Of a stretch of 64,000 bases of DNA, positions 15,610 to 25,714 are shown one piece after another; position 1 is the stretch's first letter; the number at the start of each line of letters is the position of its first letter. The DNA lies in the NCBI RefSeq assembly GCF_028736235.1, contig NZ_CP117884.1, positions 992,001-1,056,000 on the forward strand, in the 5' to 3' direction. Under the pieces are notes generated by a model. That model did not search any database. It saw nothing but the letters and a program-made list of their open reading frames with translations, and had not been told where the DNA came from. This stretch comes from Lacticaseibacillus pabuli (lineage in GTDB: Bacteria; Bacillota; Bacilli; Lactobacillales; Lactobacillaceae). Made by a program: the position numbers and the translations under genes.

Positions 15610-16798
15610 ACTGTGGCGTCAGCGGCTCACGGCGCACGCCAAGGCACAAAGCCGGTATTTGCGCCGCGTCTTCAACGATAATTTTGTCATCGTCCTAATT
15701 GTGATGCTGGGCGCCTTATTGTACGCCTACAGCAATTTCGTCAATCACATTGTTTATGAGCCCTGGCTAATGGTGCTGGTCGGCGTCATTTTGGGTGGCA
15801 GTTTACTGCTGGGTCAGCTGGCGACCATGCTGGAAAACGCTGACGAAGCGTTCCTCTTGCCGCAACTGGCCGCAATGCGCGACTATCTGCGCCAGGGTGT
15901 TACTTATTCGATGGCGTTGCCAGCGGTCATTCAGGTGCTGCTAACGATTGCGGCCTGGCCACTTATGGGTGGCGGCATGCCTGTCGGGGTCACAATGGTG
16001 GTACCAATTCTCATTGGCCAGGTCCTGTTCAAGTGGGCGGACATGCAACTGCAACTTGCCCAGTTGTACCGAGCACAGCTGCGCTATGCCCGCACCTTAC
16101 TTGCCTTGCTCGCGGCTGCGGTTGATGTTGCCGCGTTGTTCACGAGCGGCTGGGTGGCACTTGTTGTCGCGGCGCTGATTGCCGTTGCCGCAACGATGGC
16201 CGCACGCCGCTACACGGCGGGGCAATTTGATATCCACTTGGCCATTCAGCGCGAAAATGCCCGGATGGCGACCATCTACCGCTTCTACAACTTATTCACG
16301 GATGTTCCGGGCCTGGGTGGCATGGTCCACCGCCGCGCCTATCTGGACGGCTTGCTCAAGCGGATGCAGGGTCAGACCACAAACACGTGGCGGTACCTCT
16401 ACACGCGCGGTCTACTGCGGAGTGATGAATTCGGTAGCTTGAGTTTGCGGCTGTCGTTAACGGGTGCAGTTCTGATTCTTTTATGTAATAATTGGTGGCT
16501 GGCGCTTATCTTGGGCCTAGTTTTCATCTATGTGCTCGGCATTCAACTCGAGCCACTCGCCCGGCGCTACGACGAAATTGTCTTTACCCATCTTTATCCA
16601 ACGCCTGCCAGCGATCGACCGGTCGCGTGGGCGCAGACTGTGACCCCCGTACTCATGGCACAAGCGCTGCTGGCAGGGGTCGTGAGCGCAATTCACCAGC
16701 GGACATTGCTGGGACTAGTTCCACTGCTGGGGATGCTCGTGGCCGCGTACTTGCTACCGTACACAATCTTGCAGCGACGAATCGCCAAACGACAATAA
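15602..16798 (+). CDS. ecsB: ABC transporter permease EcsB
   Basis: A 398-residue integral membrane protein with about eight to ten hydrophobic stretches (first at residues ~28-50; clusters near 105-185 and 285-400), the EcsB family. Start taken as GTG 15602, preceded by GGAGGGG and overlapping the ecsA stop; the longer frame runs back through ecsA. Transport substrate unknown. No clear terminator before trmB. Confidence 0.88.
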   Translation: MSKLWRQRLTAHAKAQSRYLRRVFNDNFVIVLIVMLGALLYAYSNFVNHIVYEPWLMVLVGVILGGSLLLGQLATMLENADEAFLLPQLAAMRDYLRQGVTYSMALPAVIQVLLTIAAWPLMGGGMPVGVTMVVPILIGQVLFKWADMQLQLAQLYRAQLRYARTLLALLAAAVDVAALFTSGWVALVVAALIAVAATMAARRYTAGQFDIHLAIQRENARMATIYRFYNLFTDVPGLGGMVHRRAYLDGLLKRMQGQTTNTWRYLYTRGLLRSDEFGSLSLRLSLTGAVLILLCNNWWLALILGLVFIYVLGIQLEPLARRYDEIVFTHLYPTPASDRPVAWAQTVTPVLMAQALLAGVVSAIHQRTLLGLVPLLGMLVAAYLLPYTILQRRIAKRQ

Positions 16799-16863
16799 AA
16801 AAAGGCCGCACACTGGCGACCGATTATCTTTAATATCATAAAGTAGTAAGAAAGAGGAAACAA

Positions 16864-17508
16864 ATGCGACTGCGTAATAAATCATGGGCCAAGCCGCTCA
16901 TTAAAGCGAATCCGGATATGATCAGCATTACCCCAACTGGCATGCAGGGAAAGTGGCAAGAAAAATTTGCCGACAATCAGCCCCTCATGCTAGAAGTTGG
17001 TTCGGGTAAGGGCCGCTTCATCACGGAAATGGCGAAGGCCAATCCACATCAGAATTTCATCGCCCTCGAATTGCAGGAGACCGCGATTGCGTACATTCTG
17101 CGCAAACAGGTCGAGCTCAAGTTGCCCAATTTGCACCTCATCTTGGGTGACGGGGCTGACCTGAGCGAATACTTTGCAGCAAACGAAGTGGCTGGATTGT
17201 TCCTGAACTTCTCCGACCCATGGCCCAAGACGCGCCACGAGAAGCGCCGGTTAACCTACAAGTCATTTCTCAGTCAATACGAAAATATCATGGCTGAGGG
17301 TGCCCCGCTGCAGTTCAAAACTGACAACCAGGGCTTGTTCGAATACTCGCTCGTCAGCATGAACAACTATGGGATGCAATTTGACCTCGTGAGCCTGGAC
17401 TTGCACAAAGATAAGCGGGTCGAAGGTAACATCGAGACAGAGTATGAGCACAAATTCAGTTCAAAGGGTGGGCGGATTTACGAATTACTCGCTAAATTCA
17501 AGCACTAA
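16864..17508 (+). CDS. trmB: tRNA (guanine-N7-)-methyltransferase TrmB
   Basis: A 214-residue enzyme that makes m7G46 in tRNA. SAM motif [14 protein letters not shown] (~44-57) and the family signature [15 protein letters not shown] (~118-132) are present, with the C-terminal [12 protein letters not shown] 16864 behind AGAGGAAAC. Its stop overlaps the stop of the convergent small gene by four bases. Confidence 0.95.
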   Translation: MRLRNKSWAKPLIKANPDMISITPTGMQGKWQEKFADNQPLMLEVGSGKGRFITEMAKANPHQNFIALELQETAIAYILRKQVELKLPNLHLILGDGADLSEYFAANEVAGLFLNFSDPWPKTRHEKRRLTYKSFLSQYENIMAEGAPLQFKTDNQGLFEYSLVSMNNYGMQFDLVSLDLHKDKRVEGNIETEYEHKFSSKGGRIYELLAKFKH

Positions 17509-17801
17509 TCGCGTAGTGTAACCTGGCCATTGACATCATTTGCGACAAAGGCGACGGTTTCACGACGCCCATTGATGTTGGTGATGACGCCGCCGCGGTA
17601 TTGCGGGACGTTAGCCCGCACTGTGGGCGTCTCTTCAATCCATCCGCCGACAACAGAAGGACCAGCCATGTGCTGGGCCTTTTTTAGATAGTCGCGGGTG
17701 CGTGCTGCGCGAACCTGTTGCGTGTGTTGCGCAGCGAGGGCGGCACAAACAGCACCGGCAGCGGTTAAAGCAATGAGCGTCAATTTCGTATTTTTTTGCA
17801 T
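17505..17801 (-). CDS. Small predicted exported or membrane-anchored protein, unknown
   Basis: A 98-residue protein with a basic start and one hydrophobic segment ([18 protein letters not shown]), then a short polar domain ([10 protein letters not shown] ... [22 protein letters not shown]) that looks like a compact beta fold, in the manner of PepSY-like wall proteins. I do not recognise the family. Good ribosome site (GGAGG) before ATG 17801. The 3' ends of this gene and trmB overlap by four bases with no terminator between, so some transcript interference is possible. Confidence 0.7.
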   Translation of the reverse strand: MQKNTKLTLIALTAAGAVCAALAAQHTQQVRAARTRDYLKKAQHMAGPSVVGGWIEETPTVRANVPQYRGGVITNINGRRETVAFVANDVNGQVTLRD

Positions 17802-17925
17802 GGCGATTCCTCCATAGCTGCATTATACGACTACCTGGGGACGCTGGAAATATTGTCAGGGATACAGTAGAATAGTTGTTTGGAAAAAGTGTCCGGTGAA
17901 TGGACGCAAAAAGGAGAACGATTAA

Positions 17926-18573
17926 ATGCTGATTACTAGTTACAGCCCCAAGGTTTTGGGTGATACCTTGATTGCCATTACTGCGCGCGATGAGGCTTCT
18001 CAGCGCTCTGAACGTCAGGGCGACATTGTCCAAATCAAGGGCAAATCCGGTCAGCTGCTGGGCTACAACTTTTTTAACGCCAGCAAGATTTTGTCCGATT
18101 TGGGCAACAACGATGGTCAGGTTTTCCTCAGCGCAGAACAAGTTGCTGCCCTTAATGCCGCCATCACTGCTGCCGGATTTACCGACGAACTGGAACTGGA
18201 TGAGACACCCAAGTTTGTCATCGGGGTCGTGACAGAATTCAAAGCACATCCTGATTCCGACCACCTCCACGTTGCACAGGTTGACCTGGGCAATGGCTTG
18301 GTTAAGCAAATTGTCTGCGGGGCACCAAACGCTGCTTTGGGTCAGCATGCGGTTGCCGCACTCCCAGGGGCAATGATGCCTGATGGTAAATTAATCTGGC
18401 CTGGCGCACTGCGCGGGGTTGATAGTTACGGGATGCTTTGCTCGGCACGTGAACTCGGGTTGCCAAATGCCCCTCAAAAGCGCGGCATCCTGGTCCTTCC
18501 AGATTCCGTACCTGCAGGGACACCATTTGATTTCGACAAGGCCGAGGCATTCTTGGCTGCAAATCAAGACTAA
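17926..18573 (+). CDS. ytpR: YtpR-family tRNA-binding-domain protein
   Basis: A 215-residue protein. The first ~90 residues are the YtpR-specific N-terminal domain; the rest is an EMAP/TRBD OB-fold (FKAHPDSDHLHVAQVDLG ... IVCGAPN ... PGAMMPDG ... SYGMLCSARELGL), the same domain found at the N-terminus of PheT at the far end of this window. Stand-alone YtpR may bind tRNA; its role is not established. AAGGAG precedes ATG 17926. Confidence 0.88.
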   Translation: MLITSYSPKVLGDTLIAITARDEASQRSERQGDIVQIKGKSGQLLGYNFFNASKILSDLGNNDGQVFLSAEQVAALNAAITAAGFTDELELDETPKFVIGVVTEFKAHPDSDHLHVAQVDLGNGLVKQIVCGAPNAALGQHAVAALPGAMMPDGKLIWPGALRGVDSYGMLCSARELGLPNAPQKRGILVLPDSVPAGTPFDFDKAEAFLAANQD

Positions 18574-18586
18574 TTTGGGCATGTAG

Positions 18587-18612
18587 GGGTCGCCGCGGCG
18601 GCCTTTTTTTTT
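18587..18612 (+). terminator. ytpR terminator
   Basis: A GC stem GGTCGCC / GGCGGCC followed by nine Ts. Confidence 0.85.
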
Positions 18613-18733
18613 GTCGTGCTAAGGGCTGAAAATCGGCCCATCTGCTTAAAATTTGAACCATCATGCAAGCAGTTCATTAGAAGCGCATTAGTTTGTGCTA
18701 TTATTGACGTACAGCCCTTAAGGAGGAATTGTG

Positions 18734-19300
18734 ATGGCGCAGCAAAATGGCCCTAAACCAGATGCAACGAGTGATCCGCAGTATGCATCTGTCGACCGGC
18801 TGGCACAATTAACTGCCAATCCGGCTATTCCGCGGCGCAAACCAGGCGCGCGGGTAGATTACAACAAACTAGCTAGTGAGATGAAGCATCAGGATGATGA
18901 TTTGTTTCTGCTAGCTGATGCGCGACATGATGGGGTGCCGCTGGCTCAGGTCGAACAACCCAAACCAGCGCAACCGGCGACTAAACCGCCCCTTCAGGCA
19001 ACAAGCGCCAGTGCCAAACCAAGTGATGTGCAAACAACGACAAATTCAGCGCCAACGCCTGACAAAATCGAGCAGGCGGTAACTGCGGGCCAGAAATCCG
19101 TGGCTAGCCCTGAAAAGCCGGTGGGTGCGCAATCCTGGCCCGTGACGGTACAAAAACCCGCCCCACGGCCTCTGGTGGACGATCAGCCTGCTGAGCACCA
19201 GCACGTCATGAAACGGAGTGGTTTGTCACCGCGTTTCAATCCCGTGCCGAACTTCGCACAGGTCGATCAAGCGTATGTCGCATATCGCAATAATAAATAA
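18734..19300 (+). CDS. Disordered Ala/Pro/Gln-rich protein upstream of murC, unknown
   Basis: A 188-residue soluble protein without membrane segments. A short conserved-looking head (PRRKPGARVDYNKLASEM, ~31-48, then DDDLFLLADAR) is followed by ~100 residues of low-complexity Ala, Pro, Thr, Gln and Lys, and ends in a compact tail (RSGLSPRFNPVPNFAQVDQAYVAY). The layout suggests two short binding motifs joined by a flexible linker. ATG 18734 has AGGAGG seven bases upstream, the best start of two. It precedes murC by 30 bases and probably shares its transcript; in Bacillus this slot holds the SftA DNA translocase, but no ATPase motor is present here. Confidence 0.75.
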   Translation: MAQQNGPKPDATSDPQYASVDRLAQLTANPAIPRRKPGARVDYNKLASEMKHQDDDLFLLADARHDGVPLAQVEQPKPAQPATKPPLQATSASAKPSDVQTTTNSAPTPDKIEQAVTAGQKSVASPEKPVGAQSWPVTVQKPAPRPLVDDQPAEHQHVMKRSGLSPRFNPVPNFAQVDQAYVAYRNNK

Positions 19301-19330
19301 ACAAATAATTTCGGAAAGAAGATTCGTTTA

Positions 19331-20647
19331 ATGACTGAGACAGATTACTTTATTGGTATCAAGGGTTCAGGGATGAGTGCGCTTGCCCTGATTTTGCATG
19401 ATTTGGGACACGAGGTTCTGGGCAGTGACATCACCCAGTACACTTTCACTCAGCGCGGGTTGGAACAAGCTGGCATCGAGTGCTTACCATTTGACGCCGC
19501 TAACTTGAAGCCCGGCTACACCGTCATCGCAGGGAACAGTTTCACGGATGACCATCCAGAAATTGTCCGCGCCCGCGAACTGGGTCTCACCATTTACCGC
19601 TACCATGAATACCTCGGGAAGTTAATCCAGGGCTACACGAGCATCGGGGTTGCCGGTGCGCATGGGAAGACCAGCACGACTGGTCTGCTCTCACACACAT
19701 TGAGTGGCATTGCCAAGACGAGCTACCTCATTGGGGATGGAACCGGTGTCGGCGTCAAGGATTCCAAGTTCTTTGTCTTCGAAGCCGACGAATACCGGCG
19801 TCATTTCTTGGCCTACAGCCCCGACTATCTGATCATGACCAACATCGACTTTGACCATCCTGACTACTACACGGGCATTGAAGATGTATACGATGCTTTT
19901 GAAACTGAGGGTAAGCAGGTTAAGAAGGGCATCTTCGCATGGGGCGATGACCCATGGCTGCGTAAACTCGACGTTGACGTGCCCGTTTATTACTACGGGA
20001 TTCACGATACGGATGACTTTATTGCCAAAAACGTTGTCCGCAACACTAAGGGCTCCGAGTTTGACGCTTACTTCCACGATGAACTGATTGGTCACTTCAT
20101 GGTGCCACTGTTTGGTGAACACAGCGTCCTTAACGCGCTGGCAGTCGTAGCTGTTTCCTACACGGAACACTTGCAGCCAGAATTCATTGCGCGCGAACTG
20201 GCTAACTTTGGTGGGGTCAAGCGCCGTTTCTCCGAAACCAAGCTCGGCGACATTACGCTGGTTGACGACTACGCGCACCACCCAAGTGAAATTAGTGCGA
20301 CGCTGGACGCTGCCCGGCAAAAGTACCCAGATAAGAAGCTGGTGGCAGTCTTCCAGCCACACACGTACAGCCGCCTGATTGCTTACCTGGACGAATTTGC
20401 CCAGACGCTCGACCGCGCCGATGAAGTCTACCTGACCCCAATCTTTAGCTCGGCCCGTGAACAAAGCGGTAGTGTGTCCTCTGAAGATTTGGGCGCTAAG
20501 ATTAGTCACGGTGGGACGGTCATCACGCAGGACGACCTGACCCCATTGCTGGCTGAACACGATGCGGTTCTCGTCTTCATGGGGGCCGGTGACATTCAGA
20601 AGTACGAACGTGAATACGAAAAACAGCGGGCAGCGCAAAATAAGTAA
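19331..20647 (+). CDS. murC: UDP-N-acetylmuramate--L-alanine ligase
   Basis: A 438-residue Mur ligase that adds L-Ala to UDP-MurNAc in peptidoglycan precursor synthesis. N-terminal UDP-binding [14 protein letters not shown] loop [10 protein letters not shown] (~115), central [10 protein letters not shown] and DDYAHHPSE near residue 310 are intact. The ribosome site (GGAAAGAAG) is moderate. Confidence 0.97.
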   Translation: MTETDYFIGIKGSGMSALALILHDLGHEVLGSDITQYTFTQRGLEQAGIECLPFDAANLKPGYTVIAGNSFTDDHPEIVRARELGLTIYRYHEYLGKLIQGYTSIGVAGAHGKTSTTGLLSHTLSGIAKTSYLIGDGTGVGVKDSKFFVFEADEYRRHFLAYSPDYLIMTNIDFDHPDYYTGIEDVYDAFETEGKQVKKGIFAWGDDPWLRKLDVDVPVYYYGIHDTDDFIAKNVVRNTKGSEFDAYFHDELIGHFMVPLFGEHSVLNALAVVAVSYTEHLQPEFIARELANFGGVKRRFSETKLGDITLVDDYAHHPSEISATLDAARQKYPDKKLVAVFQPHTYSRLIAYLDEFAQTLDRADEVYLTPIFSSAREQSGSVSSEDLGAKISHGGTVITQDDLTPLLAEHDAVLVFMGAGDIQKYEREYEKQRAAQNK

Positions 20648-20731
20648 ACTCAGACTTTAGTCGGTGGACGAATAACACTGGTGTCTGTATAATTGCCTAT
20701 TAAATAGAATTGAATTTGAAAGGATGATTAT

Positions 20732-21439
20732 ATGCAAGAGCGGCGTTCTGTTTCGGAAGCCGGACTCAGCGGCTTCTTCGGTCGCGTCTATGGCAACATG
20801 GCTTTAGGATTATTAACAACGGCGGTGGTTACCGGTCTGTTGATGACGGTCTTTAAAGCGCCATATCTCGCGCTCATGACGAGCACCCCGATGATGCAGT
20901 GGGTGTTCATGTTCCTCCCGTTGCTATTTGTGATTTTGGCCTCCACCGGTAACTCGGTTCAAAATCCGGGCCGCGCGCGTGTCATGTTTCTCTTAATGTC
21001 CGCGAGCGAGGGGACCACGATGTCCGTGATCATGATGATGACCAGTACCACGACGGCGGTCGCCGCATTGCTGGTCACCGCGGTCATCTTCGGTACCATG
21101 TCGATGGTCGGTATCTTTGGCAAACGTGATTTGAGTCATGCGGGTAACATCGCAATAACCGCCCTGTTCGGGGTCATTGCGATTTCCGTGCTGAACTTCT
21201 TCATGCGTTCCACGGGTGTCGCTATGCTGATTAATTACGTCATCCTGGGTATCTTTATTATCCTGGTGGCAGCTGATAACCAGCGGCTCAAGCAGTTTTA
21301 CGCTAGTGCTGAAGCACAGGGCGATGTTGCGGTCAGTTCTTTGGCCGTGCAAGGTGCAATCATGTTGTACCTGGACTTCTTGAACCTGTTCCTGACCATC
21401 ATCCAGATCTTTGGGATTGGCGGCAACAATAACAACTAA
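20732..21439 (+). CDS. Bax inhibitor-1/YccA-family membrane protein
   Basis: A 235-residue protein with seven hydrophobic helices and the BI-1 family start (GFFGRVYGNMALGLLTTA). Some bacterial BI-1 members are pH-gated calcium leak channels (YetJ); others bind FtsH. The acidic pore residues cannot be confirmed by eye. The C-terminus ends in an Asn run (GGNNNN). ATG with AAAGGATG upstream. A weak GC hairpin at about 21456-21480 may terminate it. Confidence 0.85.
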   Translation: MQERRSVSEAGLSGFFGRVYGNMALGLLTTAVVTGLLMTVFKAPYLALMTSTPMMQWVFMFLPLLFVILASTGNSVQNPGRARVMFLLMSASEGTTMSVIMMMTSTTTAVAALLVTAVIFGTMSMVGIFGKRDLSHAGNIAITALFGVIAISVLNFFMRSTGVAMLINYVILGIFIILVAADNQRLKQFYASAEAQGDVAVSSLAVQGAIMLYLDFLNLFLTIIQIFGIGGNNNN

Positions 21440-21559
21440 AGTGATTCACCATTTGGGGGCTGCGCTTGCGTAGTCCTCTTTGTGTGTCTGCAACCACGAA
21501 CAGCTGTAATCTGCTAAAATAGAGTGTGACAATTACGGAATAAGAAAAGGGGTAGCAAT

Positions 21560-24199
21560 TTGGCTGACACAGTATTGCTGATTGATGGAAATTCCATCGC
21601 CTTCCGTGCATTCTTCGCGACGATTAACTCGCTTGATCGGTTCACGAACCACGCGGGGGTGCACACGAACGCCATCTTTGGTTTCAACAACATGCTCGAT
21701 ATTTTGCTGAAACAGGTGGAGCCTAGCAAGGTGCTCGTTGCCTTTGATGCGGGCAAAACAACGTTCAGAACGGAAAAGTACGGGGATTACAAGGGTGGCC
21801 GCCAAAAAACTGCCAGTGAGCTCCTGGAACAGATGCCCCTGATTAAGCAAATGCTTGATGGCTACGGGATTGAACATTACGAACTCAAAAATTGGGAAGC
21901 TGACGACATTATCGGCACCATGGCCAAGCAGGCAGAAGCAGCCGGTGATGACGTCATCGTTGTCACGGGGGACCGGGACCTGACGCAACTGGCTACAGAG
22001 AAGACGACGGTCGCGGTGACTGTGCATGGGGTTCAGGAACTTGAAGAATACACGCCAAAGTATGTCGAAGAAAAGTTAGGGATCACGCCTAATCAGATTA
22101 TCGACATGAAGGGACTCATGGGCGATACTTCTGATAATTACCCCGGTGTGCAGAAGGTCGGGGAAAAGACTGCCATCAAGCTTGTCAAGCAGTTCGGCTC
22201 GATTGAAAACCTGTATGACAACATCGATACGCTCAAGACCAGTAAAATGAAGGAACATCTGATTGAGGACAAAGATAAGGCCATCATGAGCAAGGACCTG
22301 GCCACGATTCGCCGGAACGCGCCAGTTGAAAAGTCGCTGGATGACATTGGCTATTCTGGTCCGAACGTCGAAGTGCTCCGCGATTTCTTTACTGACATGG
22401 GCATGAAGGGCGCGCTCGCCAAAATCGGTGGCGCCGAAGAAAAGCCGGCACCAAAGGCTAAGTGGTCCGTGCTGAGCGCGGCAAATATTGGCGATGCCCT
22501 CAAGCTGAAGTCACCCGTAGCATTTGGTCTGGAGATGCTTGACGATAACTACCATAACGCGGCAATCTCGGCGTTCTACGTCGGGGATGCTGACCAGACC
22601 TTTGTGAGTGCCGATTTGAGCCTGCTGGATGATTTAGAATTCCACATGTGGCTCGAAGACCCGGCCCGTGAGCTGACTGTTTTCGATGCGAAACGGATGA
22701 TTGTCGCCGCGGCACGACTGCAGCTCAACATTCGGCCAGCATGCGATGAATTGTTAGCTTCCTACCTGCTGGACCCTGACGATAACAGTGCTGACTTGGG
22801 CACCATGGCACGGCGGCGAAGTTACTTAGAGCTGCCAAGCGACGCAGAGGTTTACGGGAAAGGCGCCAAGCGCAAGCAGCCTGAAGATGATGTCTTCTAT
22901 AACCATTTGGCACTCAAGTCACAGGCGCTATTGAAGTTACGCGCTGGACTGCTCACTGACCTTGAAAAACAGGGCGAAACGGATTTGTTTACCAATCTGG
23001 AAATGCCGCTTGCTGGTGTCTTAGCCAAGATGGAAATGCGGGGCATCAAACTCGAGCCGGATACTTTGGCAGAGATGGGCAAAAACTTTGAAGGTAGCCT
23101 GGCCGTCATGGAACAGGACATTTACCGTGAAGCGGGCCACGAGTTCAACATCAACTCGCCAAAGCAACTGGGGACGGTGCTCTTTGAAGACCTCGGTTTG
23201 CCAGCCGTAAAGAAAACCAAGACGGGGAACTACTCCACTAACGTTGAAGTACTCGAACAGTTGCAGTCCGCACACCCCATCGTGAAGGATATCTTGAGCT
23301 GGCGCGAGCTGTCCAAGATTCAGTCCACCTACGTAAATGGTCTGCAGAAGGCGCTTCAGCCGGACGGGCGTATTCATACCCGTTATCTGCAGACGCTGAC
23401 GCAAACGGGCCGCTTAAGTTCCATCGACCCGAACATGCAGAACATCCCGGCTCGCGGAACCGGTAAGCAGGTTCGCAAGGCCTTTGTGCCAAGCCATAAG
23501 GACTGGATCATCTACAGTTCTGACTATTCCCAAATTGAACTGCGCGTGCTCGCCCACATTTCGGGGGATGAAAACATGCGTGAGGCCTTTCGTGAGGGCC
23601 GCGATATCCATGCCAACACCGCGATGAAGATTTTTAACCTGAAAAGTCCTGACGAGGTGACACCTGACATGCGGCGGCAGGCCAAGGCCACGAACTTCGG
23701 GATTGTTTACGGGATTTCCGACTTTGGTTTGGCCCGCAACATCGGGATTACCCGCACACAGGCCAAGCAGTTCATCGAAGGTTACTTCAACCAGTATCCA
23801 AAGGTTCACGAATACATGGATAAGATGGTCGAGGTCGCGAAGAAACAAGGCTATGTGGAGACCATTTTGCACCGCCGGCGGTACTTACATGACATCAATA
23901 GTCGCAACTTTAACCTGCGCAGTTTTGCCGAACGTACCGCGATGAACACGCCAATTCAGGGTAGCGCGGCCGACATTATTAAGATTGCGATGGTGCGCAT
24001 GGACAAGGCGCTGAAGGATGCCAAACTGCAGGCCCGGATGTTGCTCCAGGTCCATGACGAACTGATCTTTGAAGCCCCAGCGAGTGAATTGGAAGAACTC
24101 AAGAAGCTCACGGCGAGCGTCATGGATTCAGCCATCAAACTTGCCGTGCCTCTGAAGGTTGATAGTCATGCCGGTGACAACTGGTTTGATGCGAAGTAG
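21560..24199 (+). CDS. polA: DNA polymerase I
   Basis: An 879-residue family A polymerase for gap filling and Okazaki fragment maturation. 5'-3' exonuclease domain at 1-~290 (LLIDGNSIAFRAFF, KTFRTEKY-like region, VVTGDRDLTQL). The middle domain lacks the catalytic D-x-E of a 3'-5' exonuclease (FGLEML in that place), as usual in Gram-positives, so proofreading is absent. Polymerase motifs: A YSSDYSQIELRVLAH, B near RRQAKATNFGIVYG, C QVHDELIFE. Start TTG 21560 with AGGGGTAG upstream. mutM follows after 11 bases. Confidence 0.96.
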   Translation: MADTVLLIDGNSIAFRAFFATINSLDRFTNHAGVHTNAIFGFNNMLDILLKQVEPSKVLVAFDAGKTTFRTEKYGDYKGGRQKTASELLEQMPLIKQMLDGYGIEHYELKNWEADDIIGTMAKQAEAAGDDVIVVTGDRDLTQLATEKTTVAVTVHGVQELEEYTPKYVEEKLGITPNQIIDMKGLMGDTSDNYPGVQKVGEKTAIKLVKQFGSIENLYDNIDTLKTSKMKEHLIEDKDKAIMSKDLATIRRNAPVEKSLDDIGYSGPNVEVLRDFFTDMGMKGALAKIGGAEEKPAPKAKWSVLSAANIGDALKLKSPVAFGLEMLDDNYHNAAISAFYVGDADQTFVSADLSLLDDLEFHMWLEDPARELTVFDAKRMIVAAARLQLNIRPACDELLASYLLDPDDNSADLGTMARRRSYLELPSDAEVYGKGAKRKQPEDDVFYNHLALKSQALLKLRAGLLTDLEKQGETDLFTNLEMPLAGVLAKMEMRGIKLEPDTLAEMGKNFEGSLAVMEQDIYREAGHEFNINSPKQLGTVLFEDLGLPAVKKTKTGNYSTNVEVLEQLQSAHPIVKDILSWRELSKIQSTYVNGLQKALQPDGRIHTRYLQTLTQTGRLSSIDPNMQNIPARGTGKQVRKAFVPSHKDWIIYSSDYSQIELRVLAHISGDENMREAFREGRDIHANTAMKIFNLKSPDEVTPDMRRQAKATNFGIVYGISDFGLARNIGITRTQAKQFIEGYFNQYPKVHEYMDKMVEVAKKQGYVETILHRRRYLHDINSRNFNLRSFAERTAMNTPIQGSAADIIKIAMVRMDKALKDAKLQARMLLQVHDELIFEAPASELEELKKLTASVMDSAIKLAVPLKVDSHAGDNWFDAK

Positions 24200-24210
24200 G
24201 AGGGATAGTC

Positions 24211-25050
24211 ATGCCTGAATTACCGGAAGTTGAAACCGTTCGCCGCGGTCTAAAACAGCTAATTATCGGCAAAAAAATAGTCGGTGTTGATACTGATTGG
24301 GAAAAAATCATGAACGGCGGGCTCGACCTCTTTCGCGCCCAATTGATTGGGCACAGCTTTACTAGCATTGATCGGCGGGGCAAATACCTCTTATTGCGGC
24401 TGGATGGCGATTTGACGATTGTCAGCCACCTGCGTATGGAAGGCAAGTATGCGCTCATGACGGATAAGAACGAGCCCAAGCAGCGATTCCAGCACGTCTG
24501 GTTCACATTCAGTGATGGTAGCCAACTGCGTTACTATGATTCCCGCAAGTTTGGCCGGATGACGATTGTGCCAACGGGTCAGGAGTATGCGGAAATCAAC
24601 GGGCTGGCGAAGATGGGACCGGAGCCGGTTGCGAGTGACTTCAAGGTGCCTGATTTCAAGGCGCGCTTGATGCGTCACAAGAAGGCGGTTAAGACCGTCC
24701 TGCTCGATCAGAATGTGGTCGCAGGAATCGGCAATATTTACGCCGATGAGACGCTCTGGATGAGTAAGATTCACCCAGAACAGGCAGCCAACACCTTGAG
24801 TGATGCTCAAATTCAAGTGTTACATGACAATATTATCAAGGAACTGGCGACCGCCATTAAGTTTAAGGGGACGACCGTGCATTCCTTCGTTGACGCGAAC
24901 GGCGCCTCTGGTGGCTTTCAGAACAAGCTGGAGGTGTATGGCAAAAAGGGTGAGCCTTGCCCGCGCTGCGGAACCGCAATTGAAAAGATCAAGGTGAACG
25001 GCCGCGGCACGCATTTTTGCCCGCATTGCCAGGTCCGGACGGATATTTAA
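24211..25050 (+). CDS. mutM: Formamidopyrimidine-DNA glycosylase
   Basis: A 279-residue base-excision repair enzyme removing 8-oxoguanine and Fapy lesions and nicking the DNA. The catalytic N-terminal Pro (after Met removal) in PELPEVETVRRGL is intact, as are the helix-two-turn-helix KTVLLDQNVVAGIGNIYADE and the C-terminal zinc finger (CPRCGTAIEK ... CPHCQ). AGGAGG before ATG. Confidence 0.97.
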   Translation: MPELPEVETVRRGLKQLIIGKKIVGVDTDWEKIMNGGLDLFRAQLIGHSFTSIDRRGKYLLLRLDGDLTIVSHLRMEGKYALMTDKNEPKQRFQHVWFTFSDGSQLRYYDSRKFGRMTIVPTGQEYAEINGLAKMGPEPVASDFKVPDFKARLMRHKKAVKTVLLDQNVVAGIGNIYADETLWMSKIHPEQAANTLSDAQIQVLHDNIIKELATAIKFKGTTVHSFVDANGASGGFQNKLEVYGKKGEPCPRCGTAIEKIKVNGRGTHFCPHCQVRTDI

Positions 25051-25062
25051 CGAGGTGACGAG

Positions 25063-25659
25063 ATGTCCTTTAAACTAGGAATTACAGGTGGCATTGGCAC
25101 AGGCAAGTCGGCGGTCGTCGCTGACTTTAAAGAACTGGGCGCCGCTGTGCTCAGTGCGGATGATGTTGCGCGAGAGGTGATGGCAGCGGGTAGTCCCGTG
25201 CTGGCCCAATTGCGTAAAACGTTTGGCCCGCAAGTCATTGCGCCAAACGGTGGGGTGAATCGCGGGGTGCTTGGTCAGCTGATTTTTGCAGACCCGGCCA
25301 AGCGGCAACAGCTGAATCAGATCGTTCAACCACTGATTCGCAGCAAGTTTGAGGATGAGTTGACGCAGTTAGCGGCGCAACACGCATTTGTTGTTTGCGA
25401 GGTTCCTTTATTGTTTGAGGAGCACTACGAAAATCTATTTGATGCCGTGCTCGTCGTGGAGGCGCCGGCAGGGGTGCAGCAAGAGCGCGTGATGTCCCGC
25501 GATGGCTTGACCCGCGTGGCTGCAGAGCGGCGTATTGCGTCGCAAATGCCACTGGCTGACAAGCTCGAACGCGCCGATTACGCCATCAATACGGACGGTC
25601 CTGAGCAGCTACGTCAGATCCAGGTTCAACAACTCATGAATCATCTGGCGGAAAACTAG
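25063..25659 (+). CDS. coaE: Dephospho-CoA kinase
   Basis: A 198-residue P-loop kinase for the last step of coenzyme A synthesis. Walker A GGIGTGKS at residues ~8-15, VLSADDVARE, and the lid region RDGLTRVAAERRIASQM are as expected. It follows mutM by 12 bases and is in the polA-mutM-coaE transcript. Confidence 0.95.
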   Translation: MSFKLGITGGIGTGKSAVVADFKELGAAVLSADDVAREVMAAGSPVLAQLRKTFGPQVIAPNGGVNRGVLGQLIFADPAKRQQLNQIVQPLIRSKFEDELTQLAAQHAFVVCEVPLLFEEHYENLFDAVLVVEAPAGVQQERVMSRDGLTRVAAERRIASQMPLADKLERADYAINTDGPEQLRQIQVQQLMNHLAEN

Positions 25660-25714
25660 GATTTTTAGACGTTATTCGTTATAATCTAGTAAGTTAAGCG
25701 AGGAGGAATCAGCG

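Noticed and set aside
19691..20638. A 315-codon minus-strand frame inside murC
   Set aside because: No ribosome site or recognisable motif, and murC on the plus strand is certain.
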